DNA from: Pictodentalium vernedei | Lineage: Eukaryota > Mollusca > Scaphopoda > Dentaliida > Dentaliidae | Assembly (NCBI GenBank): GCA_031216915.1 | Contig: CM062296.1 | Coordinates: 58,216,584-58,280,583, forward strand | Reading direction: 5' to 3' | Length of the DNA stretch: 64,000 nt | Shown here: piece after piece, positions 10,380 through 21,879 of the stretch | Position numbering within the stretch: the first letter of the stretch is position 1 | Layout of the letters: each line of letters begins with the position of its first letter | Position numbers and translations under genes: made by a program | Notes under the pieces: model-generated | What the model saw: the letters and a program-made list of their open reading frames with translations, nothing else | Told to the model about the DNA's origin: nothing | Database searches by the model: none

Positions 10380-11644
10380 ACCAAATAAATTCATTGACAG
10401 TACAACTTCATTTTGCCACTTTTAGTTTTTGTAGGCTTGAGGAGAGCTAACCGCTCCCGTTGGCTATGTGAGGAGAGCGATTTTTAACCCTCCGATCTTT
10501 AGCTCTCCTGTATTTTTAAGAATGCCAGGTCTGGTGTACATGTGTGGATATCAAAATGAGGTTCCGACTGCGGTTACAATAGAGAATGTCCCACTTTAAA
10601 GAAACAAAATATCAGTCAAACACTGACCTCCGTGACAATTCAGCCTCGTGCACAACAATGTCAACATGAACAAAGCGCAACACCACTGACGTCGATGGCA
10701 TCCACAAACGAAACTCGCTCAATCAAAACTTTTCAATTTCCAAATAACCCGAATGAACTCTTTTTGAGTCAAAGTTAAGCCAACTTCCTGTCATCTGGAT
10801 TCATATTGAACTCCACATTTAACAACTGTGTTTTCAATTTCTCAGGAAATGATCAAAATCAGAATTAGATTTAACCCAGCGTTGATTTGAATGACATCAC
10901 CTTCCCGTCAAGTTGAAAAGAATATTAATGTTTTTTGTGGGCGTGGCCTATGACGTTCCTTTTCACTCACGCAATTCATTGGTCAATCAGATTTTTAATG
11001 ACACAAGAACATCTTTCAGTGAAATGTGTCGTCATTTCAAACAGAATTTTAGAAAACTTTGCCTTATTTATTCAGTCCTCAATAGGAAGCATGATGCGAC
11101 CTGGTTTTTATTATAACTCCACAATGTGGAGAATGTTTAAATTTATTGCCACTCAGGTTTAATTATAAGGAATGATCACTACGCCCATTTACACAGTTTG
11201 GCCTTTGTTTTTGGGGGTTCATAACTGTCAGGACAACTGAGGCCCCGTAAGGCCTGGGCAGACGTGGGGTTATTTTGTCCCGCTGATGAAATTGCGGGAA
11301 AATTAGACCGACGTGGAGAGTCGGAATCCTAGTGCCGCGAACTCGGCGCTGGGAGCTGAGTTCGACCGGCGCTGTGATTTCGTTTCTCCTCTGCCATATT
11401 GGCCTAAGATAGGTTCAATTTCCGTTAGGTGTGATTCCTTATCACTTCAGGCTGTGTAATGGAAAGAATGATTTAAAGTAACAACGATTCCTTTATTTAC
11501 ACATACAAATAAAGCCGTTTCAATATTTCAACAATCAACAATTCGATTCTTTTCACCGAAAATGGGTTGCTGGAGTTAAATAATTCTCAACAATTATATA
11601 GTCATTCTATAGCCCTGTATTGACACTATAGTCTACACACAGGA
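10380..11644. other. Unassigned spacer
   Basis: No gene supported. Frames of 67 and 75 residues near 10913-11162 overlap in different phases and show no motif. Confidence 0.5.
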
Positions 11645-11772
11645 AATGTTACTACCGTGAGCTCGCCATAAGAGCTTCAAAAATCTGAAATTATATTACG
11701 GAGAGCTCGCCATAAGAGCTTCACAAATCTGAAATGTTATTACCGTGAGCTCACCATAAGAGCTTTACCCGC
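11645..11772 (+). repeat. Short tandem repeat, about three units
   Basis: Three diverged units of about 45-60 bp carrying GAGCTCGCCATAAGAGCTTC with a flanking AATCTGAAAT. The motif includes the imperfect inverted pair GAGCTC...GAGCTT. Confidence 0.75.
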
Positions 11773-11779
11773 TTAGGCT

Positions 11780-13050
11780 CAAATGTCAACGTCTACGCGT
11801 AACTGTACCTCTCGCTGTCGGAGGCTTCCGACCAGCAATGTTTGTCATCTATAAAGCCACCGTACTTCTGATTTGGGTCAGATATTGTCTACTCATACCT
11901 TATGTGCCTTTTGAAAGTCCTCCGTGAAAGTCCTATTGAAATGTTCACTGTTCCTGGTTGAATTCACGATTCACAAATGCCCCTTTGTGTGCTAGGGCGA
12001 AATTGTCATTCACGCCGATCCAGTCGGTATTACGATGCTTCGACAGCAAAACAAACTACTTCCAACGCAATCAGCCTGACGCTTCAAAGGGTTAATACGC
12101 ACAATACAGTTAACCTGCACTTCTGACTATTGCAGGCTGATACCTGCTACTCGACAATCTAAACTTTAACGTTTCACCTTGGGTTTTCCTTCTCAACGAA
12201 TTTGGCACTGTAGCCGCCTATCAACCTTAAGCTAAATCAATCGTGGAATGCCCTGTCTGGCGATTCCAGCCGTTTCAGGGTCCTGTGATCGAAGGTACCC
12301 CTATGCCAGGAAACAGAGTCCGCCTGCCCTGGACTTCACTAACGTGTGTGTGTGACCCCAAGTGTGTGTCTAATGCTTTGCTCTTCAAGGTACATATACT
12401 CTTTACCCTAAACTGTCAGGTGGACAGGCGCTCATCTGTTCATCTGCCAAAACGGTGGGAGATGACGTATATCGAGACAGAATCAATGTAAGTCATCTCG
12501 CGCGTGACTTAACGGTGATTTCACTTGTCGAGAAAACCGATTCGTTCCTGCCATCTCACTGCAAAACTAATGATCAGGTGACGACACGACAGACATTTCT
12601 ATCGGTTAGAATCTCGTTTCTCAATTGGCCGTGACGATATCCTGCCACCAACCGATTACGTCTCGTAAGACTCGCGACAACTGTATAACTTAAATTAGAT
12701 TAGACCTTATCTAACATACCGTTTCTCCCCTGGGCCCCTGCCCTAAAGCTGGATATACACCACGTGTGTTTTTTCCATGCCCAGCTTCACAGAGAAGTGA
12801 AATTCACGTAGGTTTTTCGCGTTGATGCGGAATATCTTTTGAACATACAATATCTTTATATATGAGGCCCCTTGCCCCTATATTTAGGCTGGCTTTGCTC
12901 TGACACCCATAAGGACACATTTATATTGTCCGAAGTATTAAATTTCAAACAGAGCCTTCATTGTGAGAACTGATTGCTTTCATACTGTATATATTATGGG
13001 AATAAACGGGGACAGTCGGTTTCTCATGCCACAGAGAACCAATAGCCGTG
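11780..13050. other. Unassigned spacer
   Basis: No gene recognised. GC content is somewhat higher than the neighbours. An 82-residue frame at 12243-12491 has no recognisable domain. Confidence 0.5.
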
Positions 13051-13443
13051 GACAGGCTATAATATATCCCCGGTTTTCTATAAAAACGGGAACGGGAATG
13101 AAATAGTTTTATCTCCACCAGATTCTCCGGCTTCAACTCCCTCTTCACTGCGGCCAAAAAGACGAGGTTGAACTTTGAAACGAGTGAACATCGTGCTCCG
13201 GAACTACATTAGTTTGGTGAGAGACGTTCCTCAAGAAGCAGGATTATAAAAGGTTCAAGTGTTTTAGGGCTGACGAAATCTTACAATGTTGTGTTGGGAA
13301 GTTTCTCAATTTAGAAAACTTGAGTTAGACACACAAACTGTGCCATGCTTGATTCCCGGTTCCGTGCTATAGATTTCCCGGGTATCGTAACTGGCTTTCG
13401 GAACCGGGAACACGGAAATTCCCGTTCCTGGGATTAAACCCTA
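13050..13443. mobile_element. Element family M, copy 1
   Basis: Ends carry inverted blocks (CGGGAACGGGAATG at the left, CCCGTTCCTGGGATTAAACC at the right). The interior, with CAAGAAGCAGGATT and TTTAGAAAACTTGAGTT, is shared with 21880-22235 and 55194-55826. No coding region found in any copy. Superfamily unknown. Confidence 0.7.
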
Positions 13444-13677
13444 GCCGTGGAGGGCGCCACTCTGAGATCTGTAAAGGTCCACGAAATCGTGTAATCAGAT
13501 AGGGTTATGAACCGCGGAGATTTCATGAGCTCCACGTGTAATTGATAAATAGTGGAGAGTTGGGAAGAGGTGGATGAGCTTGAGAATTTGGTATCGAAAG
13601 GAACTTTTTGTTGGTGGGAAAGGAGCTGGCAGGTGTGGATAAGGATAGATTGTGAGAACTATGTATGCAAATTTTAA

Positions 13678-13920
13678 CCCTTTAACCAACGAATCGGCCC
13701 CCATTCGCCCGCGTAATATGTAAATTCATTAGCTGAAAAAATATTATTTTTTAACAAATTTCAACAAAACCATATCATGTGACCCCTCTTTGGAACGAGC
13801 TCGTCAAGCTCGTTCCAATGAGAGGTCACATGATATGGTTTTATTGACATTTTATGAAATATTAAAAAAAAAAGATAATTAAAATAATACATGCGGATAG
13901 CGCCTGCGTTAGGTAAAGGG
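13678..13920. mobile_element. piggyBac-like MITE family B, copy 1
   Basis: TTAA at 13674-13677 and 13921-13924, ends CCCTTTAACCAACG and TTAGGTAAAGGG. Same central GAACGAGCTC palindrome as family A, but the surrounding arms are AACAAAACCATATCATGTGA instead of the family A arms. Confidence 0.9.
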
Positions 13921-14581
13921 TTAAATAGGTATTTGCTTCCTAAACGTAGTCCAAGTTAACTCTGCGAGGACGAGATCAGTGAATCCGTGACTTGACATTG
14001 TAACAGTGAATCGACTCAACCGAGGTGATGCCGGCGGAGGAACAAGTGTATTAAAACCGCTGACAATCACGGCAATCTATGCCGATCAGGTACCCCCCCC
14101 CCCCCCCCCCTCCACCCCACCCCGGTAACTTCACATCAACTTCGTCCTTCGGTCTCCAGCTGATGTAAATTTACCTCAGGCTAATATAACGATAGATATG
14201 AAACTAGCCATGTAATTACCTCCAAGTACGGTTAATGAAGGATTTCTCTGCTGTAATCCTAAAGGCAGACCGGAAATTACAAAGCGATTAATCAAAATAT
14301 TCGCTCTTGTCATTACTCAGCACAACACTGTAATTTGTGCCTTGCAGTGTGTGTCAACAAGGAAGCTAATTCGTCTTTGACGGCGTTGAGTCCTGTTATC
14401 TCCTGTGTATCGTAACTGTAGAGATGTTACCCTCCTTAAAATACTCTCAAAATCATTTATGATATATTTGCTTTGCTTTGGATATTCTATGTACAGGTGT
14501 CATTGACACATTGCACATTGTTCGTGACAGCATGTGCTATTGTGACCTACGAAAATCGATTTTCTGTAGAGTGGGGGTTAG

Positions 14582-14822
14582 ATTTACCCAAAGTAACGGC
14601 CAAAACCGGCTAGCGCTTTTCTCAAAAATCGCCAATTAATTTTCATTATTTGTTTCATTTTTAGTCTCAAAAACATAGGTTATGACCCCTCATTGGAACG
14701 AGCTCAACGAGCTCGTTCCAATGAGGAGTCGTAACATATGTTTTGAGACAAAAAATGAAAAACATTAGTTATTCAAGAATTCTTTTCTCGAGTGTCGTCC
14801 TGTTTTCGTGATGGGTAAAGGG
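14582..14822. mobile_element. piggyBac-like MITE family A, copy 4
   Basis: Right end GGGTAAAGGG then TTAA (14823-14826). The left end is worn, with TTAG then ATTTACCCAAAGTAACGGCC. Central palindrome at about 14672-14740. Confidence 0.85.
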
Positions 14823-15384
14823 TTAACAACACACACAACCAATTTTTAGGAGCGCGATGAAGCGGAAGCGTGATCATCAGTCTAAGGTCTGTGTGAACTT
14901 ATCTTTGTGAAGAGTGTACACTCTTTAGACTCACTGTTTGCGACAGCATGCGTTATTGGGACCTATGAAATGGATTTTTCGAGGAGCAGTGGCGGCGCTA
15001 CGGGGGGGGGGGGGGAGGCGGGGGGGGGGGGCATTTGCCCCCCCCCCCCCCCCCCCCCCCCCCAAACGAAGGCTTTGCCCCCCAGTTGCCCCCCCCAACC
15101 ATCTCGCATGCATTTCCATCCACCCTCACACACAAACACATTCAGTCACTCTCTCTCACACGCACACACACCCCTCTCTTTTTTTATTCCCAATAATTTC
15201 CCATACACACTTAGCCCAAAGCCTCAGGCTAGCTGATGAACACATCCAGGCAGTAGAGATTTAAAGACTCGGATGCAGATACTTATAAGTTATAATTAAG
15301 TTATGAGCCAACAAAGACATGTCTATCCGTATCCCTTGTCTAAAAAAATTTATGGATTTCGCATTATGACAGACGGGCATTATG

Positions 15385-15387
<3 letters not shown>

Positions 15388-15422
<35 letters not shown>

Positions 15423-15428
15423 CCTCCC

Positions 15429-15489
<61 letters not shown>

Positions 15490-15505
15490 TTCTCTCTCTC
15501 TCTCA
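15388..15505 (+). repeat. (CT)n microsatellite
   Basis: About 115 bp of CT/CCCT repeats inside the hAT-like element. Apparent serine/leucine- or arginine/glutamate-rich frames across it are artefacts. Confidence 0.98.
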
Positions 15506-15574
15506 CACGCACAGACCCACCAGACGCGGATCCAGGATTTTTCTGAAAGGAGGACCGCTAATTACATTACATTT

Positions 15575-15683
15575 AGTCGAAACTTGGACCCAAAGTCCGT
15601 AATATAATTTTTTGGTTTGGTACGTCCACAGGACGTACCAAACCAAAAAAGTATATTACGGACTTTGGGTCCAAGTTTGGACT
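15575..15683. repeat. Long hairpin
   Basis: Near-perfect inverted repeat: TTGGACCCAAAGTCCGTAAT, then TTTTGGTTTGGTACGTCC, a 2-4 base loop and the inverse. Confidence 0.9.
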
Positions 15684-15885
15684 ACCTTATAACAAAGTAA
15701 TGATATGATCCTTTACGTATTTGCCCCCTTCATGGGAGTCTGCCCCCCTAGTTGCCCCCCCCCCCCCACAAAAAAAAAATTCTGGCGCCGCCACTGCCGA
15801 GGAGTGGGGTTACCAACACTCGCAAACAACGCTTAAAAGTGCGATGATGAAGCGGAAGCACTGATCTCAGTGTCTAGTACCGTAC

Positions 15886-16669
15886 ATCCTGTTTTCAGCC
15901 TAACCTAACGGTTATTTCATACCCAATGATTATTTTGTGATATGTAAAAAAGTAAACTGCGTTCCAAACACTTCCTAATGCTTGGTAATCGAAGCTTATG
16001 CTCCAAACTTAATGTACAGAACGAACCACAAGACGGGAAAACGGGTACAAGGCTCACCACCATGTACTGACTCTGTTAAGGTTGGACCCTTTTAGCGGTC
16101 CGAACTCAGCAGATAGGTCCACGGCACTGTACAACTTTGTACCGTTATAGTGCCAGCCCTTCACTCCTACTATTTGGTATGGTTGCAGTTAAAGTCAAGT
16201 ATTACATGTGACGTATTTATTGTATCACAGGTAATGTGAACTTAAAAATAAAAGTTACAGATATACGACCGGAAATTTATGTCAAATACAAGTGTGCTAA
16301 AGATAAAATAAGTTTGCCTTTGATTTGTGATTACTTGCACCCCCGCTCTACCTAGAAAACACCATACATAAGCGATTGGGACTTCTGGTGGGGGATTTAT
16401 CTATTCATTCGTCCGGCTATCTTTTGAATACTTAACTGCACAATTTAAGTACGTGTAATGTATTTTCCTTTATATGTGTCGTTGTGAGTTTTATTCCTAA
16501 TCCTTCGAGTCAAATCGTTGTAACTCAAACAGGGAGTACAATGCTAAAAATGTTGGGGGTGGGGGTGGGGGGTGGGGGGGGGGGGACAAATATTTCCCGT
16601 ATTTCATTTCACATAAAGCTTGGATACGCGTGTGCATCTTCAGCTGGTGAAAGTCCGAGATCCTGCTCA

Positions 16670-16717
<48 letters not shown>

Positions 16718-17090
16718 CCCAACCCACATGCCGTCTTCCTAAAAATCGAAGAACTGCATCATCAATATTATGTTAATCTGGGAGAAGACCCAGTTGAGGG
16801 CTTCAGCTCAGGAAAATATTTTTCAACCCCCCCCCCCCCCCCCGACGTATCCAGTCATGAAAGTCGACTGTTGATAAAATTATCTCCTTGAAATTATTAG
16901 ATTAGCGAGAAAGGCCCAATTAAGAAGGAAGTAATTGTTGAGGAAACATCAATGCCATAAGTAAACAATAAAGCAATGTTTCCCTTTGTTACTTTTAGTA
17001 AATGAAACAAAATCAAACATTGCTTTTTACGGCAAGTCAATTAGTAGCAACTACATGTAGTTCACAGATAAACCGTCATTGAAAATATCT
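15886..17090. other. Unassigned spacer with microsatellites
   Basis: No gene. Contains a G-rich run (about 16556-16585), an (ATT)n tract at about 16670-16716 and a poly-C tract near 16829-16843. Confidence 0.6.
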
Positions 17091-17445
17091 GGGAGAGCGG
17101 TGTCTCCTCAGTAGGCAGAGATGCAGGCTTCAAGCCGAGATATCCTCGGTTCGAATCCTACCGCGTTGTGTCCTTGGGAAAGACACTTAATCCCAATTAC
17201 CCACGTGGGGGCACGGTGGTATTGTATACCGAGGCGTACTGCACGCCGATGGTGCACTTGTCTTCATTCAATGCTGGCCCTGCATGTGTGGAGTTAGAAC
17301 GTTGCGGAGTCTGGTGGTTGCTCGCCGTTACTCTGTGGTGCTCTCCGGGTACTCTGGCTTCCTCCACCCGTAAAGCTGTCCTACACGAGGTGACCGTGGC
17401 TATCGAAAGTATCGTTAATCCCCAATCCACAAATTAAAATATCTA
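17091..17445 (+). mobile_element. SINE, tRNA-headed with V-domain-like body
   Basis: Head GGGAGAGCGGTGTCTCCTCA...GGTTCGAATCC, with a B box-like GGTTCGAATCC at 17149-17159. Then TGTGTCCTTGGGAAAGACAC, CGTACTGCACGCCGATGG and CTCTCCGGGTACTCTGGCTT. The block CTCCGGGTACTCYGGCTTCC resembles the V-domain of V-SINEs (family knowledge, not searched). The 3' tail is degraded. Confidence 0.85.
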
Positions 17446-17479
17446 TCAGTATCTCACCTATCAACAACAGCGTCTGCAA

Positions 17480-17734
17480 CACGTGGAGAGTGGATTGTAA
17501 CTAAATCACCCGCGGAGTGGAGTTATCACCCAAGCTATAAATTTCAAATTTTGTACATATCGGCAAAAAACACAAGCATTGTTTCAGCCAATGGACCTCC
17601 GGGTTTAACCCGGAGGTCCATTGGTTGAAACTTTGCTTGTGCCTGTTTGGCTTTGCAACAAATCTGCAATTATTGCTTGGGTGGAATCTCCACTCTGTGG
17701 GTGATTTAGTGATAATATACTCTCCACGTACTCT
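17480..17734. mobile_element. TA-flanked MITE family E, copy 1
   Basis: Inverted ends around CACGTGGAGAGTGGATTGTA and inverse, then ATCACCCGCGGAGTGGAG. The core palindrome GACCTCCGGGTTTAACCCGG is the same as that of family C, while the ends differ. Confidence 0.85.
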
Positions 17735-17821
17735 ACTTTAGTCCGTTGCTCAGCGAATACACGTTTTTACAGTAATTTGCAATTTGTATTCTACCCGGGT
17801 CAACAATAGCAAATCTCACAC

Positions 17822-18376
17822 TAGAGCTGTAGGTTAACCGAAACCGAACCGAGGTTTCTAGGTTTTATTTAAAAACTGAAACCGAAACCGTCGACATCCC
17901 GTAATATAAGGTTTTTCGTTTTTTATTAAATACTCTTCCTGAAGAAAATCACAGAATGTAACCATCCCAGAGTTGTGCGAGTACCCAGACACTGCCGTTG
18001 GCAGTGTCTGGGTACTCCCACTACTCTGGGAAGGCTACATTCTGTGAATTTCCGACATTTCAGTTTAGTTGTGTTTGCAGCTTTCCTCAAGTTGCTTGTA
18101 GGTGTCAGACCTCGAAAAATGGCCAAGCACAATAAAAATTCTGTATATTTTGGTAATTATTATACTGGCCTTCCAGATTCTTCATGTATTATTGCTTATT
18201 TCGGGCATTCACTCAATTTCACTGCCATTCAGTTATGACTCCGGACATAAGAATGAGTTTTATTGAATTTTATTTGGCCTCATGAACAAATCGAAAACTG
18301 AACCAAACTGAGGTTTTACTCCACCTGAAAAACCAAAACCAAAACCGAACAAGAAATTTAAAAACCTACAGCTCTA
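17822..18376. mobile_element. Non-autonomous hAT-like element (TAGAG ends)
   Basis: 555 bp with ends TAGAGCTGTAGGTT and inverse AACCTACAGCTCTA, flanked by perfect 8-bp direct repeats TCTCACAC (17814-17821 and 18377-18384). YARNG-type termini plus 8-bp duplication fit hAT. AACCGAAACCGAACC-like subterminal repeats lie at both ends. The centre (about 17936-18050) is a long hairpin around CAGACACTGCCGTTGGCAGT. No transposase frame. Confidence 0.9.
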
Positions 18377-18384
18377 TCTCACAC

Positions 18385-18905
18385 TACTTGATTTTTATAT
18401 TGGTGGAAAAGGCAGTGTCTGTTGTATATGTCACACTGTTGGCATAATGAACAGACAAAAAGTTACAGAGGATCAAAATATGGTGAAAACACTGTTTTCT
18501 TATTTGTACATGGGTTTGAACAGGTCACGTAGCTCATTACTGGAAAGAAAAGTACATTTCGTTCCTTTATAAGTATCCACATATCTGCAATCACAAATCA
18601 ATTTTTCAAAATTTTAGTCACGTTATCATCACCTCAACCCTTTCAAACTGGTATAATTTGTAATTTCGCGATTATTATTTTCTCCTTATGGATAAATCGC
18701 TCGAGATAATCAGTTATAATCGCCCCAAACGAAAACGAACATCACAAATGGTCCACGTTGGATTTGAGAAAGTTTGCTTGTTGAAATGACTCCAAGCGCC
18801 GTTCTCATCGCATCTCTGGCTATTTATTTGTACCAAACAGTGACGTAGGACCCTTGTGGTACTAGGGTACGTACCTCCACCCACACATAAAAAAAACGAA
18901 ACAAC
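18385..18905. other. Unassigned spacer
   Basis: AT-rich. Nothing recognised before the LINE tail begins. Confidence 0.5.
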
Positions 18906-18906
18906 A

Positions 18907-18910
<4 letters not shown>

Positions 18911-18948
<38 letters not shown>
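18911..18948 (+). repeat. (AG)n microsatellite at a LINE 3' end
   Basis: Pure AG repeat. It sits directly after the LINE 3' untranslated tail on the minus strand and so probably served as, or grew from, the LINE 3' terminal repeat. Confidence 0.9.
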
Positions 18949-18952
<4 letters not shown>

Positions 18953-20309
18953 ACCCCGACGGAGAAATCTGTGGAATGTTCAGATAAATATTGTTCGTAC
19001 AAAAATAATCCAGCACTAGAATCGCTTTGTCGCTATAATAAATTCGTGTACCCTGTTAAATATTTCCTTGTTGACCTGGGAGGTATAGTTTGTGCTCCCA
19101 TTTAGGATAATATCCGTATCTATGTAATGTCTTTGACGTATGAGGTCCAATATACGATTTCCTTCTGTTGAAATCAAAGTTACGGAAGCCTATTAGCTTC
19201 ACGTCGTTTTTAGTTATTAAATTGTAGCTACAATTTAATAAATTGTAACTACAATTCAGCGCCTGTACTTTTATTGGTCAAGCTAAATTGTTGCTGCAAT
19301 TTAACTGTCCAATCGGGTTCGTTGTTTTGTTTTCTCTGAAAATGGCCTGAATAATCTCTTTCTTTGAGATGTTTCACACATTCCGCCCGTTGAGTCAGTC
19401 ACGACAACAAAATCTAATATAATAAATGGGAAAATAAAATCATCATCATTTTATTATAAATATAATTATTTTTATTTTGGTTATCATTGGGCATAATTTG
19501 AGTATTATTGGGTAACATTAGCAAATTGGGTGTCATTGTGTATCATTGGGGTAAAACACATGCCGTAAGTAAGTGAGGGCCCCAGGTAGCGCCGATCTGC
19601 ATGGGCCTGTAGGTTCAAGTAATGCACAAGATCAACCATGTTGCGGCCTCTCGAGAGAAAATTTGTTTAATCCAAAAGGGAAAGGAGCCATTTCCTGGCA
19701 CTTGAACCTCTCAAAAACATCGTTTCGCGCGATTCATGTTGCATATTTGAGAGAATGTTATCGTTTTGCACAATTCTGTGTGAAATGTGGGACCCCCTAA
19801 ATGAATGAAGCCCAGGGCGTTTGCCAGTCTGGCCATTCCTAAACAACTGGATTAAAGGTTTTGTGTACGACTTTTGGTGATAATATAGAACACATATAGG
19901 GAGAAGGGCGTGCACAGTGGGCGGGGAGGTACAGTCATAATTATACAAAGTTGAAAATGGTTGCTTTCAAAACAAAAACTTCAAGAAATTTTGCCTTCAA
20001 GAAAATTAATAAAAAAGTGCATAAATTGTTTGTTTTCACCGTGTGCCCCGCCCTTGACTGCTGACCAAAAGCAGATAGCTTGGTTTCGCCCGGCGAGTTC
20101 ATGATTCCACATCTTAGTGACATACATCCCCGATTTCTGGATTCGATCCGAGCTAAAGCACTCGGCGCCACAATCTACTCCCATGATTTGAAATACCTTG
20201 GTTTTATTCTCTCAGCATGCAACCAAGATATTCATAAAACAACTGCAAACCCCACAAGTGACGAGAAGGTTATTTTTGTTAGGCCTAATTAGTTATTGTG
20301 GTTTCATGA

Positions 20310-20645
20310 CACTTTCTACGACCAGTGTTGTGTTATGTCGGTGACAGGTTTAAGGATGGAGGAAGCCAGAGCACCCAGAGAAAACCACCTAGTAACGATG
20401 AACACCTACCAGCTGCCCAACATCATAACTCCACCCTACAGCATAGGCAGGGTTGGAGCGATTGACAAATGAAGTAAGTCGATAGCGGTTTATATACCTC
20501 AATACACAAAGTCATCGTGCCCAATGTGGGCACTGGGATGAAATGCCTTGTCCATTATGCAATGGGGGCGCTCGTATGGCTTAACGAGCTTGAACTCAGA
20601 ACCTCGAGCACAAACGTCAAGCCGTCTATTAGTGATTCACCACTA
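20310..20645 (-). mobile_element. SINE, worn copy inside the long-TIR element
   Basis: Minus-strand match to the SINE at 55908: a GAGGTTCTGAGTTCAAGCTC B-box region, then GGACAAGGCATTTCATCCC, GGGCACGATGACTTTGTGTA, CCAACCCTGCC and TCTCTGGGTGCTCTGGCTTC. Both ends are degraded. Confidence 0.8.
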
Positions 20646-20959
20646 ACCCTAAATTATCATAACAATATCCTCATGGAATTAACTCGAATTGAGGATGACC
20701 TTCATGCTATCATATTTTACCAATTGAGAATGTTGGTTTTCCTTTACAAATGTTCAAGCATTTTGGAGCTGGGTGTGCCTTCAAAGACTGAATTTTTTCT
20801 GGGTCGGGAAAACATCCTCAAACCGCTTACCCTCTTTGGGACGCATTTTTTCTCACTACCGGTGCTATAACACCCAAATCCTGTCGGTCTGAGTGTTATG
20901 ATAGTGAGCCAATTTCAAACTATCGCCCAAAAATGCCACGACTTCCGAGTTTCCTAGGC

Positions 20960-21225
20960 TATACATATTACATTCCCTTTCTATCTAACACTCTTTTTAA
21001 TGCCTCCCCACCCCCACCCCCCCCCGTAGTTTTAGTGATTTCGATTTGACCCTGAACAACAGCGACCCCAAACGAACCACTACGATAACGTTCAAGAGCG
21101 GGCACCTCTTTCTTACTTAGCCCGTCAAATAAGCTTTTAGATTTAACACCCACCCTCTCATTCCCGTTAAAATCCTCTAAAATTCTATAAAAGAACTCGC
21201 CGACTGATACTGTTTTAAACAACTC
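20960..21225 (-). mobile_element. LINE fragment related to the copies at 1-982 and 9005-9810
   Basis: Minus-strand frame of 84 residues contains SLFDGLSKKEVPALERYRSG then FGVAVVQGQIEITKT, aligning with the SLQGLQYKEKPAFEKYLDGT...SLLFKLRSRSLEL section of the copy at 9068-9790. A poly-G/C tract ends the similarity. Confidence 0.6.
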
Positions 21226-21879
21226 CTAATATTTGCCCCTCAAATTGATGATTTTCGACTATTTCAAGTGTAAAGGCAGGATTGATTAGAGAGCCATGGT
21301 ACGTGCGAATGCCACCGCTTGGCCACTTAAATTGCAGCTACAATTTTGAATGACCAATAAAAGCACAGGTGCTAAATTGTAACTACAATTTAGCTAATTT
21401 GTAGGTACGATTTATTAAATTGTAGCTACAATTTAATAACTAAAAACGACGTGAAGCTAATAGGCTTCCGTACAAAGGGCATCTGAAGAAATAGTGTTCC
21501 GCTGTAGAAAGGTGTTACAGGGATGTAATTATTGAAAAGGTGGTCGTTCAAGTTACTACAACCGAGGCGCAGCCTGCAGTGGAGTATTTGCGCTTTCCGA
21601 GATTTGTCAAAATAAAAATAGCCTGGGACGAGCTGTTTCTATTAATGTATGTTTTAAAGTTGTATATGTAGTTATTTTCACGTATTTCGCTTTGTAATTT
21701 ATTCCAATGTTGGGTCGTGGATGGTATAAAGGACATCTGATGCGAGTTAGTTCGACAGAATGGGATTTTGAAGTCTGTGTTACAACGTAAGTTGTTATCG
21801 TGCGAGGCAGACATTATCTGGGGAGTAAGTCACGAACGATATGCAGGGGCCAGGCGATGATACATTTTGAAGAATTGCT

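Larger units (their letters stand above)
14987..15796. mobile_element. Non-autonomous hAT-like element
   Basis: Ends CAGTGGCGGCGCTA and inverse TGGCGCCGCCACTG, flanked by near-identical 8-bp sequences TCGAGGAG and CCGAGGAG. CAGTGGCG termini with 8-bp duplications fit hAT. The interior is low-complexity: opposed G and C runs (15001-15063), a (CT)n tract, and a large hairpin at 15575-15683. No transposase. Confidence 0.85.
14521..15885 (+). repeat. Tandem duplication; each copy hit by a different transposon
   Basis: Two copies of one host segment lie side by side. Each starts with GACAGCATG(T/C)G(C/T)TATT, passes GACCTA(C/T)GAAA, reaches GTGGGG(G)TTA, and ends with GCGATGA...AGCGGAAGC. Copy 1 (about 14521-14895) contains the TTAA element at 14582-14822. 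Copy 2 (about 14937-15885) contains the hAT-like element at 14987-15796. Each copy is the empty site for the insertion in the other. Confidence 0.75.
19183..21470. mobile_element. 2.29-kb element with about 140-bp terminal inverted repeats
   Basis: Ends CGGAAGCCTATTAGCTTCAC and its inverse, extending inward for about 140 bp through ATTAAATTGTAGCTACAATT and TTTTATTGGTCA. TA flanks both ends (19181-19182, 21471-21472). It interrupts a LINE protein frame that resumes on the other side, so insertion is certain. The interior holds a SINE, a LINE scrap and AT-rich sequence but no transposase, so it is non-autonomous. The TIRs contain sub-repeats AAATTGTAGCTACAATTT, each a palindrome. Superfamily not identified. 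Confidence 0.9.

Noticed and set aside
14907..15264. Proline- and glycine-rich frames of about 108 residues
   Set aside because: Encoded by poly-C/poly-G tracts within a hAT-like element.
15261..15602. Arg/Glu-rich and Ser/Leu-rich open frames
   Set aside because: Produced entirely by the (CT)n microsatellite.
20517..20870. 117-residue plus-strand frame as a gene
   Set aside because: Its first half is the antisense of a SINE and the rest has no recognisable domain.
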